From positions 5,436,001-5,500,000 of the forward strand of contig NZ_CP043311.1 of assembly GCF_008807375.1 (NCBI RefSeq): a stretch of DNA of 64,000 nucleotides. Reading direction: 5' to 3'. Within the stretch, counting starts at the first letter, position 1. Every line of letters starts with the position of its first letter. Both the position numbers and the translations under genes were made by a program. The DNA is from Pseudomonas lalkuanensis (lineage in GTDB: Bacteria; Pseudomonadota; Gammaproteobacteria; Pseudomonadales; Pseudomonadaceae). Under the pieces are notes generated by a model. That model was given only the letters and a program-made list of their open reading frames with translations, searched no databases and was not told the DNA's origin. Below are positions 29,255 through 41,447 of the stretch, one piece after another.

Positions 29255-30190
29255 TCAGATAGCGAGCTCCCAGAGCGGCATGACGGTGACACGGACTTCC
29301 GGGTCGTGGCTGCCGCCGCCGAGGATGACCCCGCGCAGCGGCGAGACATCGGAGAAGTCGCGGCCCCAGGCCAGGGTGATGTGTTCCAGGTTCGGCAGGA
29401 TGTTGTTGGTGGGGTCGAAGTCCACCCAGCCATTGCGCGGGCAGTACACCGAGACCCAGGCGTGGGAGGCGTCGGCGCCGATCAGGCGCGGCTGGCCGGG
29501 GGGCGGCTGGGTCAGCAGGTAGCCACTGACGTAGCGCGCCGCCAGCCCCCGTGACCGCAGGCAGGCGAGCATCAGGTGGGCGAAGTCCTGGCAGACGCCA
29601 CGCCGCCGCTCCAGCACCTCGGTCAGCGGCGTCGCCACCTGGGTGGCCTCGGCGTCGAAGGAAAACTCGCTGAAGATCTTTTCCATCAGCGCCGCCGCGC
29701 CCTGCAACAGCGGCCGTCCGGCAGGGAAACAACCGGCTCCGAACTCGCTGAACTGGCGCTTGATGCGCACATAGGGCGACTCCACCCGGTAGCGGCAGGC
29801 TTCCAGCTCCAGGGAGGATAAGGCACGGCCGCTGAAGGCCAGGCTCGCCGGCACCTGTTCCCAGGCCGGCGAGGCAGCCAGGTCCACCGGCCCGTGGGGC
29901 AACACCTCGACCTGCAGGCGGGCGTTCACCTGCAGTTCATCGTGGGGCCGTTCGAAGGCCAGGCGCGTCAGCGGGTTGCCGAAAACATCCGTGAGGTCCT
30001 GGCGCAGGGTGGGCTCGGGGTTGATCAGCAGCTCCTGGCCGCTGCACAGCTGCCAGGGGCATTCGCGCGGCCAGAGGTGCACCAGTTGCTGGGACAGGGA
30101 CACCGGCGCCGAATAGCGGTAGTGGGTGTCGTGGAACACCTGGTAGCGGGCGCCCTGCACGGGGGCGATGGATTGGGCTTGCGCACGCAT
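29255..30190 (-). CDS. Transglutaminase-like cysteine protein (COG1305 type)
   Basis: A 311-residue protein. The N-terminal domain is the bacterial transglutaminase-like N-domain (YQVFHDTHYRYSAPVSLSQQLVHLWP). The papain-like core follows with the triad Cys200 (RRGVCQDFAHLML), His243 (DASHAWVSVY) and Asp259 (WVDFDPTNN). No signal peptide is visible, so it is probably cytoplasmic. Such proteins occur with circularly permuted ATP-grasp and alpha-E proteins in gene sets predicted to make and remove peptide tags. The ATG overlaps the stop of the ATP-grasp gene by one base, so translation is coupled. It could act as an amidase, protease or cross-linking enzyme; the substrate is unknown. Confidence 0.82.
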   Translation of the reverse strand: MRAQAQSIAPVQGARYQVFHDTHYRYSAPVSLSQQLVHLWPRECPWQLCSGQELLINPEPTLRQDLTDVFGNPLTRLAFERPHDELQVNARLQVEVLPHGPVDLAASPAWEQVPASLAFSGRALSSLELEACRYRVESPYVRIKRQFSEFGAGCFPAGRPLLQGAAALMEKIFSEFSFDAEATQVATPLTEVLERRRGVCQDFAHLMLACLRSRGLAARYVSGYLLTQPPPGQPRLIGADASHAWVSVYCPRNGWVDFDPTNNILPNLEHITLAWGRDFSDVSPLRGVILGGGSHDPEVRVTVMPLWELAI

Positions 30191-32688
30191 CAGGTGGATA
30201 CCGTTTGCTGGCTGACGTCATCGACGTGGGCAAAATAGCGCAATCCGAGGCGGTCGGAGACCTGTCCGACGTTCTGCGCGATCTCCCGCAACAGCCCCGC
30301 CAGCCCGGCAAGCACCTCAGCCACGCTTTCGCTGCCGAACAGCGGGTCCTCCAGGGTGGCCAGGTCGAAGGCCAGCAGGCGCCCGATCAGGCCACTCAGC
30401 ACCAGCTCCTGGGGTGCGCCGAACTCCTGGTGCAGGCGTCCCAGGGAGCGCTCCAGGGCTTGCAGCTGGAAGCGCAGGGCGTGGGGGTTCTGTTCGTGCA
30501 GCAACAGCAGGTCGAGCACCGGGATCAGCTGCGGCGAGGCGAGGTAGCGCGAGCGGTAGGTGATGGTGCTGTTGCCCAGTTCCAGCAGCCACTCCAGGGC
30601 AACCGGGTCCCAGGCGGCGCCGCCCTCGAGGAAGCCGGCGATGGCCTCGGCGTAGAACTGCACGCGCTCGATGCGGCGGCCGATCATCAGGAAGCGCCAG
30701 CCATCGTCGCGGGTCATGTCGTCGAGGGCGAAGCCGGACAGCGCGGCCAGGGACATCAGCAGGCGGTTGAGGAATTCCAGGGCTTCGCCCAGATCGGTGC
30801 GCTTCGGGTCCAGGGCCAGGGCATCGCGGTTCAGCTCCAGCACTGCATGCCAGTTCTCCCGCGACAGCCGCCCACGCACCTGGGCCGCGGCCCAGTGCAG
30901 ACGGCGCAGGTTGGCGCTGACGCTGCTCGGCCACTCTTCGTCCAGCAGGGCCGCCAGCAGGCGCTGCTCCAGCGGCTGGTGACCGCGCGGCACCAGGCCA
31001 ACGGCGCTGGCCAGGCCCAGGGCCGATTGCAGGGCCTGCTCGTCGCCGTCGGCGTCCACATAGCGCGACAGCACTACCCGCAGCAGGCGTGCGCCGTCGT
31101 CGCAGCGCTCGCCGTAGCGGCCGAACCAGTAGAGGTTTTCCACCACCCGCGAGGGCAGGTACGGGTCCTGGCGGATCAGGTCACGTGCGCCGAGGGAACG
31201 CGGACGCAAGGGTTCGCCCACCACCGGCAGATCGGCCAGTACCCAGGTGTCCTTGCTGGCACCGCCACGCTGCATGGACACCACTTCGGCGTCGGCCGCC
31301 GAGGCCACCCGGGTCAGGCCGCCGGGCATCACCCAGTAGCGGCCGTCGCTGCCGGCCACGGCGAAGACGCGCATGCCGATGGCCCGCGACTGCAGTTCAC
31401 CCTTCTGCTCGTCGCCCTGCCAGACCGGCGCCTGGGACAGCTGCGCCATGCGCTGGGCGACGTAGGCATGGGGATGGGCCTGGAGGCGCTTGCGCAGGGC
31501 CTGCAGCGCGCCATCGTGCAAGGCATGGCCGAACAACGGCTCGAAGCTCTGGCTGGGAAAGGCAGGCTTGAATACCAGCCCGCCCAGGCCCTGCAACGAC
31601 TTCTCCAGCAATTGCCCCTGGCCGCACCACCAGGTGCCCAGGGTAGGCAGCAGGAGGTCTTCCCCGAGCAGGCGCTGGCCGACCTTCGGCAGGAAGCCGA
31701 GCAACCCCGGCGACTCCAGCACGCCGCTGCCCAGGGCATTGGCCACCAGCACCCGCCCCTGGCGCGCCGCATCCAGCAGGCCGGGCACACCCAAGGCGGA
31801 ATCGGTGCGCAGTTCCAGGGGGTCGCAGTAATCATCGTCGAGGCGGCGCAGCACGGCGTGGACGCGTTTCAGGCCGCCAAGGGTCTTGAGGTAGAGGGTG
31901 GCGTCGCGCACCGTCAGGTCGTGGCCTTCCACCAGCGGGAAGCCCAATTGGCGGGCCAGGTAGAGGTGTTCGAAATAGGTTTCGTTGAAGCGTCCGGGCG
32001 TCAGCAATACCACCAGCGGCGTCTCGCCATCGCTGGGTGCCTGGCGGATCAGGGTTTCCTGCAGGGTGCGGAAGTAGCCTGCCAGGTACTGCACGCGCAG
32101 GTCGCGATAGAGCTCCGGCAAGGCCCGGGAGACGATCTGCCGGTTCTCCAGGGCGTAACCGGCACCGGACGGCGCCTGGGTGCGGTCGGCCAGTACGTGC
32201 CAGCGACCGTCGGCATCGCGCGCCAGGTCCACCGCGTAGCTGTGCAGGAAGATGCCACCAGCCGGCTGCACGCCCTGGCAGGGCCAGAGGAAATTGGGGT
32301 GGCCATAGACCAGCTCGCTGGGCAGCAGCCCTTCGGCCAGCAGGCGCTGTTCACCATAGAGATCGGCCAGCACGGCATTGAGCAGGCGCGCGCGCTGGGC
32401 CACGCCGGCGGCGATGGGCTGCCACTCCTCCGCCGAGAGCAGATTGGGCAGCAGGTCCAGCTCCCAGGGGCGATCAGTGCCCTTGGGGTCGGCGTAGACG
32501 TTATAGGTAACGCCGTTTTCCTGGATCTGCCGCACCAGCAGGTCCTGGCGCTGCAGCATCTGCGCCGGGCTGCTGCGTTCCAACTGCTGGAACAGGCGCT
32601 GCCAATGGGGGCGCACCCGGCCCTCGGCATCCAGCAGTTCGTGGTAGGCCGTGGCGGTCAGGGGGTAGTTGGCTAGCAGCTCGGACAT
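30190..32688 (-). CDS. Circularly permuted ATP-grasp / alpha-E domain fusion protein
   Basis: An 832-residue two-part protein. Residues about 1-470 form a circularly permuted ATP-grasp domain (COG2308/DUF404-407): FLHSYAVDLARDADGRWHVL, TPGRFNETYFEHLYLAR and GGLKRVHAVLRRLDDDYCDP are characteristic. Residues about 500-825 form the all-helical alpha-E domain (COG2307/DUF403), which opens with PSRVVENLYWFGRYGERCDDGARLL. ATP-grasp enzymes make amide or peptide bonds through acyl phosphates; alpha-E is an uncharacterised helical partner. In many bacteria these are separate genes, so this is a fusion. The ATG at 32688 is taken as start; it has no strong ribosome site. It is flanked by two transglutaminase-type genes in the same orientation. 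Confidence 0.85.
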   Translation of the reverse strand: MSELLANYPLTATAYHELLDAEGRVRPHWQRLFQQLERSSPAQMLQRQDLLVRQIQENGVTYNVYADPKGTDRPWELDLLPNLLSAEEWQPIAAGVAQRARLLNAVLADLYGEQRLLAEGLLPSELVYGHPNFLWPCQGVQPAGGIFLHSYAVDLARDADGRWHVLADRTQAPSGAGYALENRQIVSRALPELYRDLRVQYLAGYFRTLQETLIRQAPSDGETPLVVLLTPGRFNETYFEHLYLARQLGFPLVEGHDLTVRDATLYLKTLGGLKRVHAVLRRLDDDYCDPLELRTDSALGVPGLLDAARQGRVLVANALGSGVLESPGLLGFLPKVGQRLLGEDLLLPTLGTWWCGQGQLLEKSLQGLGGLVFKPAFPSQSFEPLFGHALHDGALQALRKRLQAHPHAYVAQRMAQLSQAPVWQGDEQKGELQSRAIGMRVFAVAGSDGRYWVMPGGLTRVASAADAEVVSMQRGGASKDTWVLADLPVVGEPLRPRSLGARDLIRQDPYLPSRVVENLYWFGRYGERCDDGARLLRVVLSRYVDADGDEQALQSALGLASAVGLVPRGHQPLEQRLLAALLDEEWPSSVSANLRRLHWAAAQVRGRLSRENWHAVLELNRDALALDPKRTDLGEALEFLNRLLMSLAALSGFALDDMTRDDGWRFLMIGRRIERVQFYAEAIAGFLEGGAAWDPVALEWLLELGNSTITYRSRYLASPQLIPVLDLLLLHEQNPHALRFQLQALERSLGRLHQEFGAPQELVLSGLIGRLLAFDLATLEDPLFGSESVAEVLAGLAGLLREIAQNVGQVSDRLGLRYFAHVDDVSQQTVST

Positions 32689-32781
32689 CAACAGGCTCGG
32701 CAGAAGGGCAGCAGGGAAACTTTAGCGGACGGCGCGGCGCCCGGCCGCTGCATCGGCGACCGGGGCGCTCCGTGCGTCCAC

Positions 32782-35700
32782 CTAGCGGCGGCGCAGGTCC
32801 AGGGTCATGGGCAGTTCGTCGTCGACCACAGGGGCGGCGACCTGCAGCTTGCCCGGCGTGTGCCCGTGGCGGAAGAAGCGTGCCAGGCGGCGGCTCTCGG
32901 CCTCGTAGGCGTTCACCGGAAAGCTGTCGTAACTGCGCCCGCCGGGATGGGCCACATGGTACTGGCAGCCGCCCAGGGAGCGCTGCATCCAGGTGTCCAC
33001 CAGGTCGAACACCAGGGGCGCCTGCACGCCAATGGTGGGCTGCAGGCAGGACGCCGGCTGCCAGGCGCGGTAGCGCACCCCGGCGATGAACTCGCCCACC
33101 CGCCCGGTGGGCCGCAGCGGCACCGGTTCGCCATTACAGGTGAGTACATAGCGGTCCTGCGCCATGCCGCTGACCTTGACCTGCACCCGCTCCAGGGACG
33201 AATCCACAAAGCGCACGGTTCCGCCGGCAGCGCCCTCCTCCCCCAGCACATGCCAGGGCTCCAGGGCCTGGCGCAATTCCAGGTCGATGCCCTTCACCTG
33301 GTAGTCGCCATATTTCGGGAAGCGGAACTCGAAGTGCGGGGCGAACCACTCGCTGCGCAATGGATAGCCGGCAGCATTGAACTCATGGACCACGTCGTCG
33401 AAGTCCTGCTGGACGAAGTGCGGCAGCAGGAAGCGGTCGTGCAGCTCGGTGCCCCAGCGCACCAGCTTCGCCGGTTGGTAGGGCTCGTTCCAGAAGCGCG
33501 CCACCATCCCGCGCAGCAGCAGTTGCTGGGCCAGGCTCATGCGCGCATGGGGTGGCATCTCGAAGGCGCGCAGCTCCAGCAGGCCGAGGCGGCCTGTGCT
33601 GCTGTCGGGCGAGTAGAGCTTGTCGATGCAGAATTCCGCACGGTGGGTGTTGCCGCTGACATCCACCAGCAGGTTGCGCAGCAGGCGATCCACCAGCCAG
33701 GGCGGGCAATCCGTGCCAGGCTCGGGCATCTGCCGGAAGGCGATTTCCAGCTCGTAGAGGGCATCGTTGCGCGCCTCGTCCACCCGTGGCGCCTGGGAGG
33801 TGGGGCCGATGAACAGGCCGGAGAAGAGGTAGGACAGCGACGGATGGTTGTGCCAGTAGCTGATCAGGCTGCGCAGCAGGTCCGGCCGGCGCAGGAAGGG
33901 CGAGTCCGCCGGCGTGGCACCGCCGAGGACGAAGTGGTTGCCGCCGCCGGTGCCGACGTGGCGGCCGTCGACCATGAATTTCTCGCTGGAAAGGCGGCTC
34001 TGCCGCGCGGCGTCGTAGAGGAATTCGGTGCGCTCCACCAGTTCGTCCCAGTTGGCCGAGGGGTGGATGTTCACTTCGATCACACCCGGATCGGGAGTGA
34101 CGCGGAAGTTGGTCAGGCGCGGGTCGCCGGGCGGCTCGTAGCCTTCAAGCAGCACCGGGCACTCCAGCTCGCCCGCCGTGGCTTCGATGGCGGCCACCAG
34201 TTCCAGGTAGGCCTCCAGCTCGGACAACGGCGGCATGAACAGGTAGAGCCGACCTTCGCGGGGTTCGGCACAGAGCGCGGTGCGAGTGATGCCGGCGGCG
34301 GACTCCTGCATGCCGGGCGCACGGGGCTCGCCAGCACGCGCGGGGGCGCCGTCGCGCAACTGCTGGCGGATCAGCGCGGCGTGGCGCAATGGCGGAAATT
34401 GCTGGCTCGGGTCGGCCGGGTTCACGTAGGGGTAGTCCGCCTCGCTGACCCAGGGCTGGGAGTCCAGCGGCAGGCGATAACCCATCGGCGAGTCGCCGGG
34501 GATCAGCCGGCAGTGTTCATCGCGGAGGAACCAGCGACCGCTTTCCCAGCCATCGCCCGCCGCGCTGCGCGCCAGCGGCAGGATCTGCCCCACCACTTCT
34601 CCCAGGCCGCGCTCGAACACCCGGCGCAGGCGCTCACGCTCCAGCGGGTCGGCGAGGCGGGCGTCTTCCGGCGTGACGTTGGCGGGCAGCTTGCGCTCGC
34701 GCCAGAGGTAGTAGAACCAGTCCTCGAAGGCCGGGAACTGATTGTCCCCCGGCACGCCCAGCCGGCTGGCCACGCGGCTGAGGAAGCGCGCCGCAAGGCG
34801 GGTATCGGCGCCGTAGCTGCGGCCTTCATCGGCGTAGAGGGCTTGGTCCTGCCAGATGGGTTCGCCATCCTTGCGCCAGTAGCAGTTCAACGACCAGCGC
34901 GGCAGCTGTTCACCGGGATACCACTTGCCCTGGCCGAAGTGCACCAGGCCGTGAGGCGCGTAGTGCCTGCGCAGGCGATGGAACAGGTCAGCGGCCAGAC
35001 GGCGCTTGTTCGGCCCAAGGGCGGCGGTGTTCCACTCCGGGTCGTCGGGATAGTCGATGGCGATGAAGGTGGGCTCGCCGCCCATGGTCAGGCGCACATC
35101 GCCCGCGACGAGGTCGGCGTCGATGCGCGCGCCCAGTTCGCGGATGGCCTGCCATTGCTCCTCGCTGTAGGGCCGTGTCACCCGTGGGGCTTCCCAGACC
35201 CGCTCGACACGCATGTCGTGGGAAAACTCGCACTCGCTTTCATCCACCGCACCGCTGATGGGCGCCGCCGAGGAGGGCTCCGGGCTGCAGGCCAGCGGGA
35301 TGTGGCCTTCACCCGCGAACAGGCCGGATGTCGGGTCGAGGCCGACCCAGCCTGCGCCTGGCAGGTAGACCTCGCACCAGGCGTGCAGGTCGGTGAAATC
35401 CACTTCGGTGCCGCTGGGGCCATCGAGGGACTTCTGGTCTGCGGTGAGCTGGATCAGGTACCCCGAGACGAAGCGCGCCGCCAGGCCCAGGTGGCGTAGC
35501 AGCTGCACCAGCAGCCAGGCCGAATCGCGGCAGGAGCCGGAGGCCAGCTCCAGGCTTTTCTCCGGCGTCTGCACGCCGGGTTCCATGCGGATCAGGTAAC
35601 GGATATCCCGCGACAGCTGCTGGTTGAGCGCCACCAGGAAATCCACCGTGCCCTTGGGCGTGAGGTCGATGCGGCCGAGGTAGTCGGCGAACAGCGGCGT

Positions 35701-36069
35701 GGCCGGCAGGCGGCTGAGATAGGGCGCCAGCTCGCGCTGGTCGTCAGCCGTGTAGCGGAAGGGGAACTGGTCGGCGATTGGTTCGAGGAAGAAGTCGAAG
35801 GGGTTGAACACCGCCATCTCGGCAACCAGGTCCACTTCGACCTTCATCTCGCGGGTCTTGTCCGGGAACACCAGGCGCGCCAGGTAGTTGCCCTGGGGGT
35901 CCTGCTGCCAGTTGATGAAGTGTTTGCCTGGCGACACCTTCAGCGAATAGCCGAGGACGCGCGTGCGGCTGTGGGGTGCCGGGCGCAGGCGGATGATCTG
36001 CGGACCGAGGTTGACCTCACGATCGTAGCGATAGTGGGTGACGTGATGCAGTGCGACATGGATCGACAC
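32782..36069 (-). CDS. Transglutaminase-DUF2126 amidoligase fusion protein
   Basis: A 1095-residue protein. The N-terminal part is a transglutaminase-like N-domain ([19 protein letters not shown]) and core with Cys180 ([11 protein letters not shown]), His229 (DLHAWCEVY) and Asp245 (WVGLDPTSG). Residues from about 300 to the end are DUF2126, a predicted glutamine-synthetase-fold amidoligase, with [37 protein letters not shown] and [14 protein letters not shown] as likely ATP/metal-binding blocks. The start is the GTG at 36069, right after a GGAGG ribosome site; the upstream in-frame stretch is not family-like. A 93-bp gap separates it from the ATP-grasp gene, so all three are one operon. The role is predicted peptide ligation or its reversal; the product is unknown. 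Confidence 0.85.
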   Translation of the reverse strand: MSIHVALHHVTHYRYDREVNLGPQIIRLRPAPHSRTRVLGYSLKVSPGKHFINWQQDPQGNYLARLVFPDKTREMKVEVDLVAEMAVFNPFDFFLEPIADQFPFRYTADDQRELAPYLSRLPATPLFADYLGRIDLTPKGTVDFLVALNQQLSRDIRYLIRMEPGVQTPEKSLELASGSCRDSAWLLVQLLRHLGLAARFVSGYLIQLTADQKSLDGPSGTEVDFTDLHAWCEVYLPGAGWVGLDPTSGLFAGEGHIPLACSPEPSSAAPISGAVDESECEFSHDMRVERVWEAPRVTRPYSEEQWQAIRELGARIDADLVAGDVRLTMGGEPTFIAIDYPDDPEWNTAALGPNKRRLAADLFHRLRRHYAPHGLVHFGQGKWYPGEQLPRWSLNCYWRKDGEPIWQDQALYADEGRSYGADTRLAARFLSRVASRLGVPGDNQFPAFEDWFYYLWRERKLPANVTPEDARLADPLERERLRRVFERGLGEVVGQILPLARSAAGDGWESGRWFLRDEHCRLIPGDSPMGYRLPLDSQPWVSEADYPYVNPADPSQQFPPLRHAALIRQQLRDGAPARAGEPRAPGMQESAAGITRTALCAEPREGRLYLFMPPLSELEAYLELVAAIEATAGELECPVLLEGYEPPGDPRLTNFRVTPDPGVIEVNIHPSANWDELVERTEFLYDAARQSRLSSEKFMVDGRHVGTGGGNHFVLGGATPADSPFLRRPDLLRSLISYWHNHPSLSYLFSGLFIGPTSQAPRVDEARNDALYELEIAFRQMPEPGTDCPPWLVDRLLRNLLVDVSGNTHRAEFCIDKLYSPDSSTGRLGLLELRAFEMPPHARMSLAQQLLLRGMVARFWNEPYQPAKLVRWGTELHDRFLLPHFVQQDFDDVVHEFNAAGYPLRSEWFAPHFEFRFPKYGDYQVKGIDLELRQALEPWHVLGEEGAAGGTVRFVDSSLERVQVKVSGMAQDRYVLTCNGEPVPLRPTGRVGEFIAGVRYRAWQPASCLQPTIGVQAPLVFDLVDTWMQRSLGGCQYHVAHPGGRSYDSFPVNAYEAESRRLARFFRHGHTPGKLQVAAPVVDDELPMTLDLRRR

Positions 36070-36424
36070 GGCGTGCCTCCTGCGAGCCTGGGCGATGACG
36101 GGAGTCGCGCAAGACTTGTGCCAGCCCCCGAACCACGGATTTCGGCCCTTCCGAGCACCGGAAAAGGGCCTCCTTCGCACCCGGATGACCCGGCCGCACA
36201 AAAATGGTTCGCGGCGGGCCAGCAGGTGAGACTCAAGCCTAGCGGTCGAAGATGAAGGAGAAGGGAACTCGCATCGGGCTGGTTAGGCCGATTGGATATA
36301 AGTCCCGACGGGACCTGCAGGAGCGAATTCATTCGCGATGCAGGCCAACGGCCTGCCATTGAGGTCAGAGGCCGCTCCGCGGCCATTCGCGAATGAACTC
36401 GCTCCCACAAAAAGCCTGGGCTGC
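36070..36424. other. 355-bp intergenic region between two minus-strand operons
   Basis: No gene is seen. It holds an imperfect hairpin at 36144-36170 (GGCCCTT.../...AAAGGGCC) just upstream of the amidoligase gene, and a REPIN at 36314-36410 just downstream of the cytochrome gene. The promoter for the transglutaminase operon must lie in 36070-36300. Confidence 0.6.
36314..36410. repeat. REPIN
   Basis: CCTGCAGGAGCGAATTCATTCGCG is paired with the inverted CGCGAATGAACTCGCTCCCACAA. Two internal hairpins (GCAGGCCAACGGCCTGC, GGCCGCTCCGCGGCC) lie between. Confidence 0.8.
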
Positions 36425-37527
36425 TCAGCAGCCACCCGGCAAGCCGGCAATCCAGCGCGTCAGCAACTCCAGCCCTTCGCGGTGGGCGGTGGAACGTCCC
36501 AGCTCGGGCATCATCACGCTGGGGTCGGTGCTTTCCACGCGGTAGATCAGCACGGAGGCGTCTGGCTGGCCGGGGTGAATATCCACCCGGCGGTCGCCGG
36601 AGCCCTTGCCCGCCGCCACCGGCTGCTTGCACAGGCCGAACGGGATGCCGAGCGGTGTGGCCGGATCGAGGTAGAGGCCGGAAGTGCGCGCCGGCCCCAT
36701 GGGGTTGTGGCAGTGGGAGCAGTTGATGTCGAGGTAGCTGCGCGCCTGCCGCTCCAGGTTTTCGCCCTTGCGCGGCGCGCTCGCCAGGGCGTTGCGCGGG
36801 ATGCCTTCAGGCGCCGGCAGTCCCTGCAGCAGTCCCTGGCGCTGCCAGCGTTGCAGCTGGTTATCCACAGCGTCCGGATAGGCCAGGTCCCGGTTCAGAT
36901 GACGGGCCTTGGGCCCCAGCGGCTGCACACCTGCGCCATGGCGCTCCTCGTGGCAGCCCGCGCACTGGTTGGCATCGGGCACCTGGTAGTCCACCGCCAG
37001 GCTGCCGCCCTGCCCCTCCTGCAGTTCCAGCGCCACGCTGGCGCCGGTCCATTCCAGGGTCGCCTCCTGCTGCGCCTCGTCCCACACATAGGGCAACGCC
37101 ACCCAGCCCTGCCGCTGGCGCAGCAGCACGCGAGTCTCGACCAGTTTCACCTTCGCGAGGTCCAGCCCCTTGGCCGGGTCGCGGTCATCCGTGGCGTTCT
37201 TCAGCAAGCGGCCCCGTTCGTCCTTCGGGTAGTAGAAGGTCTTGGTCAGCACGGTGCCGACGGGAAAGTCGATGCGTTCCTCGCCATAGCGTGCTGCCTG
37301 CCCCGCCGGCATCCAGAGGGTGCGCAGCTTGTGGGCGTAGTCGCTGAACAACGGCGTATTGAGGTCGTAGGCCAGGGCTTCGGCGGCCGGCCCCAGGTGG
37401 CCATCGGCGCGCTTCAGCATGCCCCAGCCGCTGAGTTTTTCCGGATAGGCCTCGCCCTCCGGCAGATAGAGTGGTTCGGCCTGCTGGCCACAACCAGCCA
37501 GCAGGAACGCCAGGCAGATGGCGAGCC

Positions 37528-37531
<4 letters not shown>
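36425..37531 (-). CDS. Di-heme c-type cytochrome lipoprotein (SO2930-type)
   Basis: A 368-residue exported lipoprotein. The signal peptide ends in the lipobox LAGC. Two heme-binding motifs are visible: CAGCH (in NQCAGCHEERHG) in the middle and CSHCH (in INCSHCHNPMGPARTSG) toward the C-terminus. The long N-terminal half (PLFSDYAHKLRTLWMPAGQAA) and its layout match an uncharacterised cytochrome family often called 'SO2930-type'. It would carry electrons at the periplasmic face of the inner or outer membrane; partner and substrate are unknown. Its ATG overlaps by four bases the stop of the beta-helix lipoprotein gene (ATGA), so the two proteins are made together. Confidence 0.82.
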
Positions 37532-38763
<1,232 letters not shown>

Positions 38764-38843
38764 GGGACAGTACCGGGTTCCTCTTACGATTTTGGCACTA
38801 TAGTTCCACCCCTCATCTTGTAGGAAGAAGCCGACAGACGACC

Positions 38844-38898
38844 GTGCAGGAGCGAGCCAGCGGCTCGGTCGTTCGCGAGCGGAGCTCTCTCCTGCAAG
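38844..38898. repeat. Degenerate REP-like hairpin
   Basis: GTGCAGGAGCGAGCCAGCGGC and the answering GAGCTCTCTCCTGCAAG form a long imperfect hairpin with the REP-type GCAGGAGCGA arm. It is more diverged than the other copies. Confidence 0.5.
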
Positions 38899-38910
38899 AA
38901 CCACGGATAC

Positions 38911-38940
38911 GAAAACGCCAGCCCGAAGGCTGGCGTTTTC
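38911..38940. terminator. Terminator of ygiQ
   Basis: GAAAACGCCAGCC-CGAA-GGCTGGCGTTTTC is a perfect 13-bp stem and starts one base past the ygiQ stop. The A-tract and T-tract at the base of the stem let it work in both directions. Confidence 0.85.
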
Positions 38941-38941
38941 A

Positions 38942-41236
<2,295 letters not shown>

Positions 41237-41447
41237 ATTTTTTGACCAGCGGGCTTTTTTACGGGGCGCGGAATATAGCACAAAATTTGAGCAAATCCGA
41301 CGCTGACACTCGGTTTCTTCAGGGGCCGAATGCAAGGCTGTAGGAAATAGCGTACAAAGTGATCACAAATACTCCGGCTCGCTATACTTTTGCCGACCTA
41401 CAAACCGCCAGGCCGCAGTAGTAAATAACTTACAAGGAGCGTGTGCG

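Noticed and set aside
30205..32676. 823-residue open frame on the plus strand, antisense to the ATP-grasp/alpha-E gene
   Set aside because: It is rich in Gln, Ala and Arg, as GC-rich antisense frames are, and has no family motif or ribosome site.
32860..35499. 879-residue open frame on the plus strand, antisense to the amidoligase gene
   Set aside because: It mirrors the amidoligase gene, with no domain, and the true gene has transglutaminase and DUF2126 motifs.
36861..36869. Exact DnaA box inside the cytochrome gene
   Set aside because: A lone copy within a gene, with no cluster around it.
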